64,000 nucleotides of DNA from an uncultured Oscillospiraceae bacterium (GTDB lineage Bacteria > Bacillota > Clostridia > Oscillospirales > Oscillospiraceae), in the NCBI GenBank assembly GCA_910578575.1, contig CAJTQP010000004.1:1-64000 (forward strand), written 5' to 3'. Below the pieces are notes generated by a model, which was not told the origin of the DNA, searched no databases, and worked only from the letters and a program-made list of their open reading frames with translations. The position numbers were made by a program, and so were the translations under genes. Numbering within the stretch: position 1 is the stretch's first letter; every line of letters begins with the position of its first letter. Shown here piece by piece: positions 32,745-39,800 of this stretch.

Positions 32745-32773
32745 ATGATATCATATGCTTCGATATATGTCAA
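32745..32773 (-). promoter_or_regulatory. promoter of the ABC exporter-ArsR operon
   Basis: On the minus strand a perfect TTGACA (32768-32773) and TATCAT (32745-32750) are 17 bases apart in an AT-rich leader. Confidence 0.8.
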
Positions 32774-32886
32774 TATAATTTTATTGATGTCTAACTTACA
32801 GGGTACACCCAACGGAAACCGCGGTAGAAATTCACGCTGAATTGTGTTATACTAATACTGAAAAGTTATACAAAGGAGCTATCCTC

Positions 32887-33780
32887 ATGGGCCTGCTGCC
32901 AAAAGATGCCGATATCCTGCCACCCTCCGATGACCGGGTGTTCAAGCTGATCCTCACCGCGCCGGAGGCGAAGCCTGTGCTGACGGACTTGATTTCCGCC
33001 ATCATCCAGCGGCCGGTGGTCAATGTGGTGGTGCGCAACAACGAGATCCCGCCCGGTGATACCGAAGAGAAGGCGGAGCGTTTCGATGTAAACTGCCAAA
33101 CAGATGACGGCTCTCAGGTCGATATAGAGATGCAGGCTAGCCGAATCCAGGAAGAAACAGACGGCAGATATCAGAATTTGAAGGGTAAGAGCATATACTA
33201 CCTGTGTGATCTGCATTCTTCCCAGCCCTCCAAAGGGATACAGCGGTATGACAGGCTGGCGCGGACGTATCAGGTAACCTTCTGCTCTTATACAGTATTT
33301 CCCCAACGGGAAGAATACCTCAATTCCTTCTCCATGCGTCACGATAGGGACAATGAATTATTATCCGATGCAATCCACATTGTATATGTAGAGCTAAGCA
33401 AGCTCCAGGAGATCATGAAAAAGTCCGTCACCGATATGACAGACCTGGAAAAGTGGGCGATTTTCTTCCGCTATGCCAGTGAGCCCACTTGCCGGGAGAC
33501 CGTAAACGAAGTCATAGCGTCCAAGGAGGTGCTTCAAATGGCCGGGGATTTGTTGATGAGTATCAGCCAGGATGAGCGAGAACGGGCGGTGTTCCGCAGC
33601 CGGAGGATGTACCAGACGGATATGCAGTCGAATTATGCGACGGTGCTGGACCGGGGCAGAAAAGAACGCAGCATTGAAATAGCCCGCAGACTTCTGAAAC
33701 GTGATCGGCCCATTGATGAAATCATGGAAGATACCGGTTTAACCAGAGAAGAAATCATCCTCTTGTGCAAAAAAAACTAA
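32887..33780 (+). CDS. Rpn-family / PD-(D/E)XK nuclease-type putative transposase
   Basis: 297 residues. DILPPSDDRVFKLILT at the N-terminus and RFDVNCQTDDGSQVDIEMQAS (about residues 62-82) fit the PD-(D/E)XK core of the Rpn/YhgA-like family, known as recombination-promoting nucleases or putative transposases. The middle has GKSIYYLCDLHSSQPSKG..YDRLARTYQVTFCSYTVFP and the C-terminus a helix-turn-helix-like DRPIDEIMEDTGLTREEIILL. ATG 32887 follows AAAGGAG; the upstream ATG has none. No inverted repeats that would mark an insertion sequence are seen. Confidence 0.85.
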   Translation: MGLLPKDADILPPSDDRVFKLILTAPEAKPVLTDLISAIIQRPVVNVVVRNNEIPPGDTEEKAERFDVNCQTDDGSQVDIEMQASRIQEETDGRYQNLKGKSIYYLCDLHSSQPSKGIQRYDRLARTYQVTFCSYTVFPQREEYLNSFSMRHDRDNELLSDAIHIVYVELSKLQEIMKKSVTDMTDLEKWAIFFRYASEPTCRETVNEVIASKEVLQMAGDLLMSISQDERERAVFRSRRMYQTDMQSNYATVLDRGRKERSIEIARRLLKRDRPIDEIMEDTGLTREEIILLCKKN

Positions 33781-33872
33781 AAAACTACTCTAAACTGTTG
33801 TAAGTTACAACGGGCGAGGCGTGGCAAAAGAAGGAAACATGATAAAACAAAAAACATTGAACGCGTAGTTTT

Positions 33873-33906
33873 AAGAGGGGCGTCCCCACCACGGGCCGCT
33901 CCTCTT
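33873..33906 (+). terminator. terminator between Rpn-family gene and tadA
   Basis: AAGAGGGGCG pairs with CGCTCCTCTT (one G-T pair) across a 14-base loop. Confidence 0.6.
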
Positions 33907-33981
33907 TGCTTCCCCCTTGCCCCCCTCCGGCAAATCCGCTATACTAAGCCCATCCAAAACACCAAAGGAGGCAACGCGGAT

Positions 33982-34440
33982 ATGGACCACCAACACTACA
34001 TGGCCCAAGCCCTGGCCCTGGCCCAGGAGGCCTATGACGCCGGGGAGGTCCCCGTGGGCTGCGTCATCGTCCAGGGGGAGCGCATCATCGGCCGGGGCCG
34101 CAACCGCCGGGAGGCGGACCGGGACCCTCTAGCCCACGCGGAGCTTTTGGCCATTGCCGACGCCTGCCGGACCCTGGGGGGCTGGCGTCTGCGGGACACC
34201 CGGCTCTACGTCACGTTAGAGCCCTGCCCCATGTGCGCCGGGGGCATCCTCAGCGCCCGGATCCCGGAGCTATATTACGGGGCCAAGGACCCGGACTTCG
34301 GGGCCTGCGGGTCCATCCTGAACCTCTTCGAGGAGAACTTCCGCCACCACCCCAAGATCGTGGGGCACATCCTGGAGGAGCCCTGCGCCCAGCTCCTGCG
34401 GGACTTTTTCGCCCAAGTCCGGGGCAGCCCCAGGACTTGA
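33982..34440 (+). CDS. tadA: tRNA adenosine(34) deaminase TadA
   Basis: 152 residues with the zinc cytidine-deaminase motifs: His52 and catalytic Glu54 in HAELLAIADACR, and Cys82/Cys85 in TLEPCPMCAGG. The C-terminal FFAQVR ends as in TadA. It deaminates A34 of tRNA-Arg(ACG) to inosine and is usually essential. ATG follows AAAGGAGG. No SRP RNA follows it, unlike in many Firmicutes; only 78 bases separate it from the next gene. Confidence 0.95.
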   Translation: MDHQHYMAQALALAQEAYDAGEVPVGCVIVQGERIIGRGRNRREADRDPLAHAELLAIADACRTLGGWRLRDTRLYVTLEPCPMCAGGILSARIPELYYGAKDPDFGACGSILNLFEENFRHHPKIVGHILEEPCAQLLRDFFAQVRGSPRT

Positions 34441-34518
34441 CAGTCCAATGGCCCGATGCTACAATAATTGTGCACGCCCTTGAGAGGTAAGTATACAGAA
34501 AGGAATGGTACCAACAAC

Positions 34519-36726
34519 ATGAAACGATTTCTTACCGCAGTGCTTTCCCTCAGTCTCCTCCTCAGTCTTCTGTGCGTTCCCGCCCAGGCGGCAGGGGGCA
34601 AGGTGAGCATCCGCGAACAGTACAGCTTTGCCGGCAGTACCAGCCCCTACTACCAGGAGGAGAGCTATTACGCCTCCCCCGTGGTCACAGACCTGGACGG
34701 CGACGGCAAATTGGAGGTCCTCAACGCCGCCTACACCCTCTCCGTGATGGACGCCGCCACCGGAGCGGAAAAGTGGCGCATCAACGCCGGCAAGGACCGC
34801 TCCTCCGGCTACACCCTCAACGACAACCCCGGTCGCCAGGTGTTCACCGACTTTGAAGTCCTGGACATCGACAACGACGGCCAGAAGGAGATCGTCATCG
34901 GCTACGGCAACGGCTCCATCTCCGTCCTCAACGCCCAGGGCTATTTCAAGCCCGGCTGGCCCCAGAAGCCCGTCAACGAGGGCAGCGTCCGCTCCCTGGC
35001 AGTGGCCGACGTGGACGGCGACGGGAAGCAGGAGATCATCGTGGGCATGGGTGTCCCCCAGGAGGCCAGTGTGTGGGTCTACCGCTGCGATGGCACCGTC
35101 CTCCCCGGCTGGCCGCAGCTCTCCGATGACCACAAGGGCCAGGCCTATAGCTACGGCGTCTACGGCGACGGCATCACCACCGGGGACCTGGATGGCGACG
35201 GCCTGCCGGAGATCATCGTTCCCACAGACAACGCCTTCGTCAACGCCTACAACAGCGACGGCTCTCTGGTGACCACCTGCGAGCAATATGGCAACCGGGC
35301 CTGGGGCAAAGTCGCCGCATACGAGGACTACGCCGAAGAGATCAAAGGCGAAAACGGCGGCTGGGGTCTTGACATCACCGGCAACGAGACCCGTGCCCAA
35401 CTCTACCGTTCGGAGTTTGGCCACAGCGCCGCCATCTACAGCGATGTAGACGGCGACGGCAAGGGAGAAGTCGTCGTGGCCGCCCTGATGATGGACCGCA
35501 CCACCCACCAGAACACCAACTGGCAGACCATCGCTGACTCCCGCTACATGACCGCTTTCATTTTCAACCAGGACCGCAGCCGCTACACCAACAGCGCCAA
35601 GGGCTTTGACTGGTCCGCCGCCCCCCGTGACCTGGGGGCCCCCCTGAGAAAGGCGGACGCGGAGTCCATGTCCGGCGGCGTGTTCTCCGAGCCCGTGGCC
35701 GCAGACCTGGACGGCGACGGCAACCAGGAGATCTTGTTCAACTCCTACAACGGCAAGGTCCACTGCTTCGGCCTGGACGGCAAGGAGCACGGCGCCTGGC
35801 CCTTCACCCTGCCCAAGACCACCGCCACACTGTATGAATACGCCACCTCCCCCGTCTGCGTAGACATCAACGGCGACGGCAAGAAGGAAGTCATCTTCGC
35901 CTCCTGGACCGACCGGGAGGGCAGCAACCGCATCGAGAGCACCAACACCGGCGTCAACGGCGCCATCTACGTCCTCAGCCACGACGGTAAGCTCCTGGCC
36001 GCCCAGGATATCCACGACGGCTACACCACCTATGAGGGCCAGGTGGTCCACTCCAACGACGCCTATGCCACCCCCACCGTCCAGGATGTGGACGGGGACG
36101 GGAAGTATGAGGTCCTGGTGAACACCAGCCACTACGCCCTGTGCGCCTATGAGCTCACCACCACCGCCCCCACCAGCGACTACGCCGACGACGTGCCCGT
36201 GGGCTCCTGGTACTACAACGCCGTGGAATACATGTACAAAAACGGCATGATGAGCGGCGTCTCCCCCACCAGCTTCGGCCCCAACGCCAACCTCTCCCGC
36301 GCCATGCTGGCCCAGGTGCTGTATAACCTGGAGGGCAAGCCCGCCGCCACCGGCGCCCCCTTCCAGGACGTGGCCCCAGGGCAGTGGTACGCCAACGCCG
36401 TGGCCTGGGCAGCGGAGAACGGCATCGTCAGCGGTTACGGCAACGGCCGCTTCGGCCCCAACGACCCCATCACACGGGAGCAGCTGGCCACCATCCTCCA
36501 CCGCTACGCCAGCAAGAAGGGCTATGACACCAGCGCCTCCGCCAGCCTCTCCGGCTTCTCCGACAGCGCTTCTGTCAGCGGCTACGCCCAGGAGGCCCTG
36601 TCCTGGGCCGTGGGCGCCAAGCTGGTCAGCGGCATGGGCAACAACGCCCTGAACCCCGCCGGCACCGCCACCCGCGCCCAGGTGGCCACCATCCTCATGC
36701 GCTTTTGCGAGAACTTCAAGCAGTGA
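34519..36726 (+). CDS. SLH-anchored FG-GAP/VCBS repeat surface protein
   Basis: 735 residues. Signal peptide MKRFLTAVLSLSLLLSLLCVPAQA. Eight Ca2+-loop repeats of the type D-x-D-G-D-G-x-x-E-(I/V) follow (for example DLDGDGKLEV, DIDNDGQKEI, DVDGDGKQEI, DLDGDGLPEI, DVDGDGKGEV, DLDGDGNQEI, DINGDGKKEV, DVDGDGKYEV), forming an integrin-alpha-like beta-propeller over residues ~50-540. Three C-terminal SLH modules (SDYADDVPVGSWYYNAVEYMYKNGM onward) attach it to the wall. Likely an adhesin or scaffold; ligand unknown. The ATG has AGAAAGGAA; an upstream GTG does not. Confidence 0.94.
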   Translation: MKRFLTAVLSLSLLLSLLCVPAQAAGGKVSIREQYSFAGSTSPYYQEESYYASPVVTDLDGDGKLEVLNAAYTLSVMDAATGAEKWRINAGKDRSSGYTLNDNPGRQVFTDFEVLDIDNDGQKEIVIGYGNGSISVLNAQGYFKPGWPQKPVNEGSVRSLAVADVDGDGKQEIIVGMGVPQEASVWVYRCDGTVLPGWPQLSDDHKGQAYSYGVYGDGITTGDLDGDGLPEIIVPTDNAFVNAYNSDGSLVTTCEQYGNRAWGKVAAYEDYAEEIKGENGGWGLDITGNETRAQLYRSEFGHSAAIYSDVDGDGKGEVVVAALMMDRTTHQNTNWQTIADSRYMTAFIFNQDRSRYTNSAKGFDWSAAPRDLGAPLRKADAESMSGGVFSEPVAADLDGDGNQEILFNSYNGKVHCFGLDGKEHGAWPFTLPKTTATLYEYATSPVCVDINGDGKKEVIFASWTDREGSNRIESTNTGVNGAIYVLSHDGKLLAAQDIHDGYTTYEGQVVHSNDAYATPTVQDVDGDGKYEVLVNTSHYALCAYELTTTAPTSDYADDVPVGSWYYNAVEYMYKNGMMSGVSPTSFGPNANLSRAMLAQVLYNLEGKPAATGAPFQDVAPGQWYANAVAWAAENGIVSGYGNGRFGPNDPITREQLATILHRYASKKGYDTSASASLSGFSDSASVSGYAQEALSWAVGAKLVSGMGNNALNPAGTATRAQVATILMRFCENFKQ

Positions 36727-37054
36727 GGACGCCCCCACTTGGATGTAGGGGCCGCCGCCCCTAAACAGCCCACAGGGCTCTCCCCACAGTTTTGACACGC
36801 AAAATGCGGCACATGGTATCCCGCCATGTGCCGCATTTTTGCATTCTCTGCCAGTCCCCATCCATTTTGATAGCAAAACACTTCTACTCCTGCCAGAAAG
36901 ATGCTAGATTTTCCCGCCGGCTTCTACAAAGTTCCCAAACTCCTGCCATAGCCCGCCGGGGTCCCTTGTGCTATCATACAATCAGAAGCTGAACCACGGG
37001 AGCCGGCAAGGCCCCGCAGGGTAAGCCAATAGAAAAGAATGGGAGGTAATTTCC
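36727..37054. other. intergenic region: half repeat, terminator, promoter leader
   Basis: 36739-36756 (TTGGATGTAGGGGCCGCC) matches one end of the dispersed hairpin element. 36801-36840 is a strong terminator. The remainder is the leader of the small membrane-protein genes; no ORF is supported. Confidence 0.7.
36801..36840 (+). terminator. terminator of the FG-GAP/SLH gene
   Basis: AAAATGCGGCACATGG / CCATGTGCCGCATTTTT, a 16-bp stem followed by T-run. Confidence 0.93.
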
Positions 37055-37273
37055 ATGAAAAAGACCATCGGTATTCTGTGCACCATCGTATCCCTGGTAT
37101 GTATCGGCCTCATGGCCGCGGCCCTCCTGGGCACAGCCGAATTGAGTGCCGGGCTCCTGAAGGCCCTGCTCCCCATGGCTGGCGCTCTGGTGACCGCCTT
37201 CGCCGCCGGGAAGCTCTTCTCCGCGGAGGAAACCCCCGCCGGGAACCCCAAGCCCGCAGCCAACCGGGCCTGA
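37055..37273 (+). CDS. small membrane protein, hypothetical
   Basis: 72 residues: an N-terminal hydrophobic segment (IGILCTIVSLVCIGLMAAALLG) and a second (LKALLPMAGALVTAFAAGKLF), then a polar Pro/Ala tail. A GGGAGGTAA site precedes the ATG. No family recognised. It is followed 48 bases later by another small membrane protein and probably shares its transcript. Confidence 0.65.
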   Translation: MKKTIGILCTIVSLVCIGLMAAALLGTAELSAGLLKALLPMAGALVTAFAAGKLFSAEETPAGNPKPAANRA

Positions 37274-37321
37274 GCATCCGTCCCAGGCCACACCCCAACG
37301 AAAGAAAAAGGAGGGAGCCCC

Positions 37322-37528
37322 ATGAAACGCTATCTTGTCAGTATCCTGACCCTGTTGGTCCTGGCCGGTCTGGCGGCCACGCTGCTGTGCCTTTTGGTCT
37401 GCCTCTTGCTTAGCAAATCCTTTGGGGCGTTCCTCCAGGCAGCGGCCCTGCCCCTGTTCATCGTCCTCTTGGCGGCTTACGCCGCTGGGAACAGCAACCG
37501 GGGCGGCGGCAGGCCCGCCATCCCTTGA
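37322..37528 (+). CDS. small membrane protein, hypothetical
   Basis: 68 residues with two hydrophobic helices (ILTLLVLAGLAATLLCLLVCLLL and FLQAAALPLFIVLLAAYAAG) and a basic, Gly-rich tail NSNRGGGRPAIP. A strong AAAAGGAGGG precedes the ATG. Function unknown. Confidence 0.65.
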   Translation: MKRYLVSILTLLVLAGLAATLLCLLVCLLLSKSFGAFLQAAALPLFIVLLAAYAAGNSNRGGGRPAIP

Positions 37529-37556
37529 TCCAACCCTCATACCTCATTTCTTACAA

Positions 37557-37600
37557 AAAAACCGTTGGCCGGATCCCTTCCATCCGGCCAACGGTTTTTT
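37557..37600. terminator. bidirectional terminator
   Basis: AAAACCGTTGGCCGGAT / ATCCGGCCAACGGTTTTTTT, loop CCCTTCC. The LuxR-type gene on the other strand ends inside the T-run. Confidence 0.93.
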
Positions 37601-38355
37601 TACTGTAGGAGCTTTAGCAGCTCCCAGCGGGAGCTGACGCCGCACTTTTGAAAGATGCTGTTGTTGTGCTTGTACAGGGTGTTTTTGGAGATGCGCAGGG
37701 CCTGGGAGATGTCGGCGTTGTCCATGCCCTTGGCGATGCAGCCCAAGATCTCCCCCTCCCGGCGGGTGAGGCCGTACTGGTCGATGAGGCTTGGCAGATC
37801 CATTGCGGCGGCCTCCCCCATGTGGCGCCGGGCGCAGCGGGCAAAGGCCAGGCTGATGTGCTTGGAGAGCAGGCGCAGCTTGAAGCAGTCCTGGTCGGTG
37901 AAGAGCCCGTCCTCCTGGGCGCGGTAGAGGGAGAGCCGCCCCACGGTCTTGCCCCCGTCCACCACGTTGAGCTGGAGGGCATCGAAGATGCGCAGGCGCT
38001 GGTAGCCGGGGAGCTGGTAGGAGGGCACGTCCGCCCGGTGGTCCCCGTTGAAGAGCTCACTGTCCCGGATCACCACCGGCTCCGGGCTGCTGCTGAGCCA
38101 CAGGGTGGTGGCCTGGTCCAGCGTAGCCAACCAGCTCTTCTCCACTTGGGCGAAGCTCTGGGGCTTGCAGAAGCGGATGGTGTAATCCATCTCCCCCGTC
38201 CGGGGGTCTGCCTGGACCTCAATGTAGCTGGCAAAGCGGAAGGGGACGAAGAGGTTCACATAGTTGAAGAGGTTGCGCTCCAGCTCCTGCATGGTCTGGC
38301 AGCTATTGATCTGGAAGATCACCTCGCTGAGGAGTAAGAGGCTATTCTTTTCCAT
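37600..38355 (-). CDS. LuxR-family regulator with GAF-like sensor region
   Basis: 251 residues. The C-terminal ~60 residues are a LuxR/GerE helix-turn-helix: YGLTRREGEILGCIAKGMDNADISQALRISKNTLYKHNNSIFQKCGVSSRWELLKLL. The N-terminal ~170 residues (FQINSCQTMQELERNLFNYVNLFVPFRFASYIEVQ ... VVDGGKTVGRLSLYRAQEDGLFTDQD) look like a GAF-type sensing domain. The ATG at 38355 follows GGAGGTGACCCCC; the frame extends upstream without a ribosome site. Target genes are not evident, though several surface-protein genes are adjacent. Confidence 0.85.
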   Translation of the reverse strand: MEKNSLLLLSEVIFQINSCQTMQELERNLFNYVNLFVPFRFASYIEVQADPRTGEMDYTIRFCKPQSFAQVEKSWLATLDQATTLWLSSSPEPVVIRDSELFNGDHRADVPSYQLPGYQRLRIFDALQLNVVDGGKTVGRLSLYRAQEDGLFTDQDCFKLRLLSKHISLAFARCARRHMGEAAAMDLPSLIDQYGLTRREGEILGCIAKGMDNADISQALRISKNTLYKHNNSIFQKCGVSSRWELLKLLQ

Positions 38356-38417
38356 GGGGGTCACCTCCGATTTCTGTCCCCTTAGTATAGCAAATCCGGG
38401 GGGAAAAGGAAAGAAAA

Positions 38418-38445
38418 ATCGGGAGCGTCCGGCTCCCGATTTTTT
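38418..38445 (-). terminator. terminator of the SLH-small protein operon
   Basis: On the minus strand ATCGGGAGC / GCTCCCGAT with a CGGAC loop, followed by TTTTTC. Confidence 0.85.
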
Positions 38446-38569
38446 ACTTCTGGTCTTTGGGCTTGTACTGCTCCTCCCCTGTCTCGATCCAGAGGATAAA
38501 GTCCGCGATCTCTGTGTCGGTCCACCCTTTGGCACGCAGGCCTAAAATCAATCTTGACGATTCCTGCAT
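38444..38569 (-). CDS. 41-residue conserved-type small protein in SLH operon
   Basis: MQESSRLILGLRAKGWTDTE then IADFILWIETGEEQYKPKDQK. The start is six bases after the SLH gene stop, and GGGGAGTGA at that stop acts as ribosome site. The pattern LRAKGW...EI.DFIL.IE.GEEQYKP recurs in small proteins of clostridia, from memory. Function unknown; it may be a small DNA-binding or adaptor protein, because the first half looks like a helix-turn-helix recognition region. Confidence 0.6.
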   Translation of the reverse strand: MQESSRLILGLRAKGWTDTEIADFILWIETGEEQYKPKDQK

Positions 38570-38575
38570 ACCCGC

Positions 38576-39595
38576 TCACTCCCCATCCGCGTCCAGATAA
38601 TAGGAGGAGGAAAAGCTGCCGGTGAGGACCTTGCCGTCGGTTTGGGTGGCGGTGTAGCGGAAGGTGAAGGTCAGCAGGGGGTAGACGTGGCCTGCCGGGT
38701 CGGTATAGGTCTCGGTGGCGGCTTTTAAGGCGGCGTCCTCGTCGTAGCTGATCTCGATGTAGCCAAAGCCCCCGGCGTCGTAGCTGATGGAGGCCAGGTA
38801 GGCGGCCACCGCTTCGGGGGTGGTGACCTGCAAGGTCTCGCAGGGCTGGCTGTTGACGCTCACCTGGTCCACTTTGAAGGAGGCGAAGCCGTTGGTGGTG
38901 CCCTTGGCGGGGTGGAAGAGGAAGGAGATGAAGTTCTCCTGAATGGACACCAGGGAGTGGTCCCAGATCACCAGGTTGCCGGTGGTGACGCTGCTGTCCC
39001 CCCGAAGCTGCTGGAGGAGGGTGCGGCTCTGGTTCTTCCGGGGGGCGTCCAGGGCCTTGGCGGAGGTGAGGGCCACGTCAGCCCGGAGGAAGTCCCCGCC
39101 GCTGTCGTAGCTGCCGTCGGTGATGCCCAGTTGGTCGGTGAGGACCCAGGGCGCAGACCAGGTGAAATCCGCCCCGTCCAGATAGCCCAGGGCCCGGAGG
39201 ACGAAGGTGAGGTAGTGGGCGGCGGTGGTGGGCTGGTCGGAGCCGAAGCGGGTGAAATCCACCCCGTTGGCCAGGCCGTGGGCGTAGGCGTAGCCTACGT
39301 AGGGCTCCGCCCAGTCGGGCACATCGGTGAAGGGGATGTCCCAGTCCTTGGACAGGGCCTCCTGCTCGGCGCTGAGCAGGCGCACCAGCATGGTGACGGC
39401 CTCGGCGCGGGTGGGGGAGCGGTCCAGGGAGAACTGGGGGGAGCCATCCTCCTGGACCCCCTCGCCAAAGAAGAGGCCCAGGTGGTAGAGGAGGTAGGCG
39501 GACTGTTGTGCCTGGGTGCTGGCGGCCCCGGCGGGGGCGGCTAGGGCGAAGGCCAGGGTGAGGGTCAGCAAAAGTGCCAGGAATTTTTTCTTCAT
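38576..39595 (-). CDS. SLH domain surface protein
   Basis: 339 residues. Signal peptide MKKKFLALLLTLTLAFALAAPAGAA, then SLH modules over residues ~25-190 (AYLLYHLGLFFGEGVQEDGSPQFSLDRSPTRAEAVTMLVRLL; FTDVPDWAEPYVGYAYAHGLANGVDFTRFGSDQPTTAAHYLTFVLRALG). The C-terminal ~140 residues form an unassigned domain with a repeated beta-strand pattern ending FRYTATQTDGKVLTGSFSSSYYLDADGE. Transcription probably begins in the tandem-repeat region upstream. Confidence 0.88.
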   Translation of the reverse strand: MKKKFLALLLTLTLAFALAAPAGAASTQAQQSAYLLYHLGLFFGEGVQEDGSPQFSLDRSPTRAEAVTMLVRLLSAEQEALSKDWDIPFTDVPDWAEPYVGYAYAHGLANGVDFTRFGSDQPTTAAHYLTFVLRALGYLDGADFTWSAPWVLTDQLGITDGSYDSGGDFLRADVALTSAKALDAPRKNQSRTLLQQLRGDSSVTTGNLVIWDHSLVSIQENFISFLFHPAKGTTNGFASFKVDQVSVNSQPCETLQVTTPEAVAAYLASISYDAGGFGYIEISYDEDAALKAATETYTDPAGHVYPLLTFTFRYTATQTDGKVLTGSFSSSYYLDADGE

Positions 39596-39627
39596 AGTAT
39601 GGTCCTTTCCGCTGGGTTACAATGGTA

Positions 39628-39711
39628 GAGTTTATTGTAACATACAAGGGGCGTTGAGTTTATTAAAACTCATAAGGGGAGTGGAGTTTATTGTAACATA
39701 AAGGGGAAAGG
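39628..39711 (-). repeat. three 28-bp direct repeats upstream of the SLH gene
   Basis: GAGTTTATT begins at 39628, 39656 and 39684, exactly 28 bases apart. The outer copies share GAGTTTATTGTAACATA and the middle has GAGTTTATTAAAACTCATA; each is followed by an AAGGGG-type segment. On the minus strand the units read TATGTTACAATAAACTC. Iterated spacing of about 2.7 helical turns suggests a regulatory protein array or repeated promoter elements. Confidence 0.7.
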
Positions 39712-39800
39712 GGGTCAAGGGTGTCGGATGCTGGTGGATTTTGGAGAAAAAGGGCCCCAGGGGGTGGTAATCTCCCCCTGGGGCGGGTAGGAATGCTGGG

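Noticed and set aside
30168..32840. 890-codon plus-strand open frame opposite the ArsR and ABC exporter genes
   Set aside because: It is the antisense shadow of two well-supported genes: GC-rich codon use keeps the opposite frame open, and the translation has no recognisable domain.
32887..33780. Insertion sequence
   Set aside because: Rpn-family proteins are sometimes called transposases, but no inverted repeats or target duplications flank either copy here.
34440..34518. SRP RNA after tadA
   Set aside because: The gap is too short and has no SRP RNA core sequence.
34459..36876. 805-codon minus-strand frame opposite the FG-GAP/SLH gene
   Set aside because: Repeated DGDG codons on the plus strand create an open minus frame; no ribosome site and low-complexity product.
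38382..38579. 65-residue minus-strand frame over the same bases as the 41-residue gene
   Set aside because: The other frame (38444-38569) has the ribosome site and protein-like sequence; this one is Arg-rich shadow.
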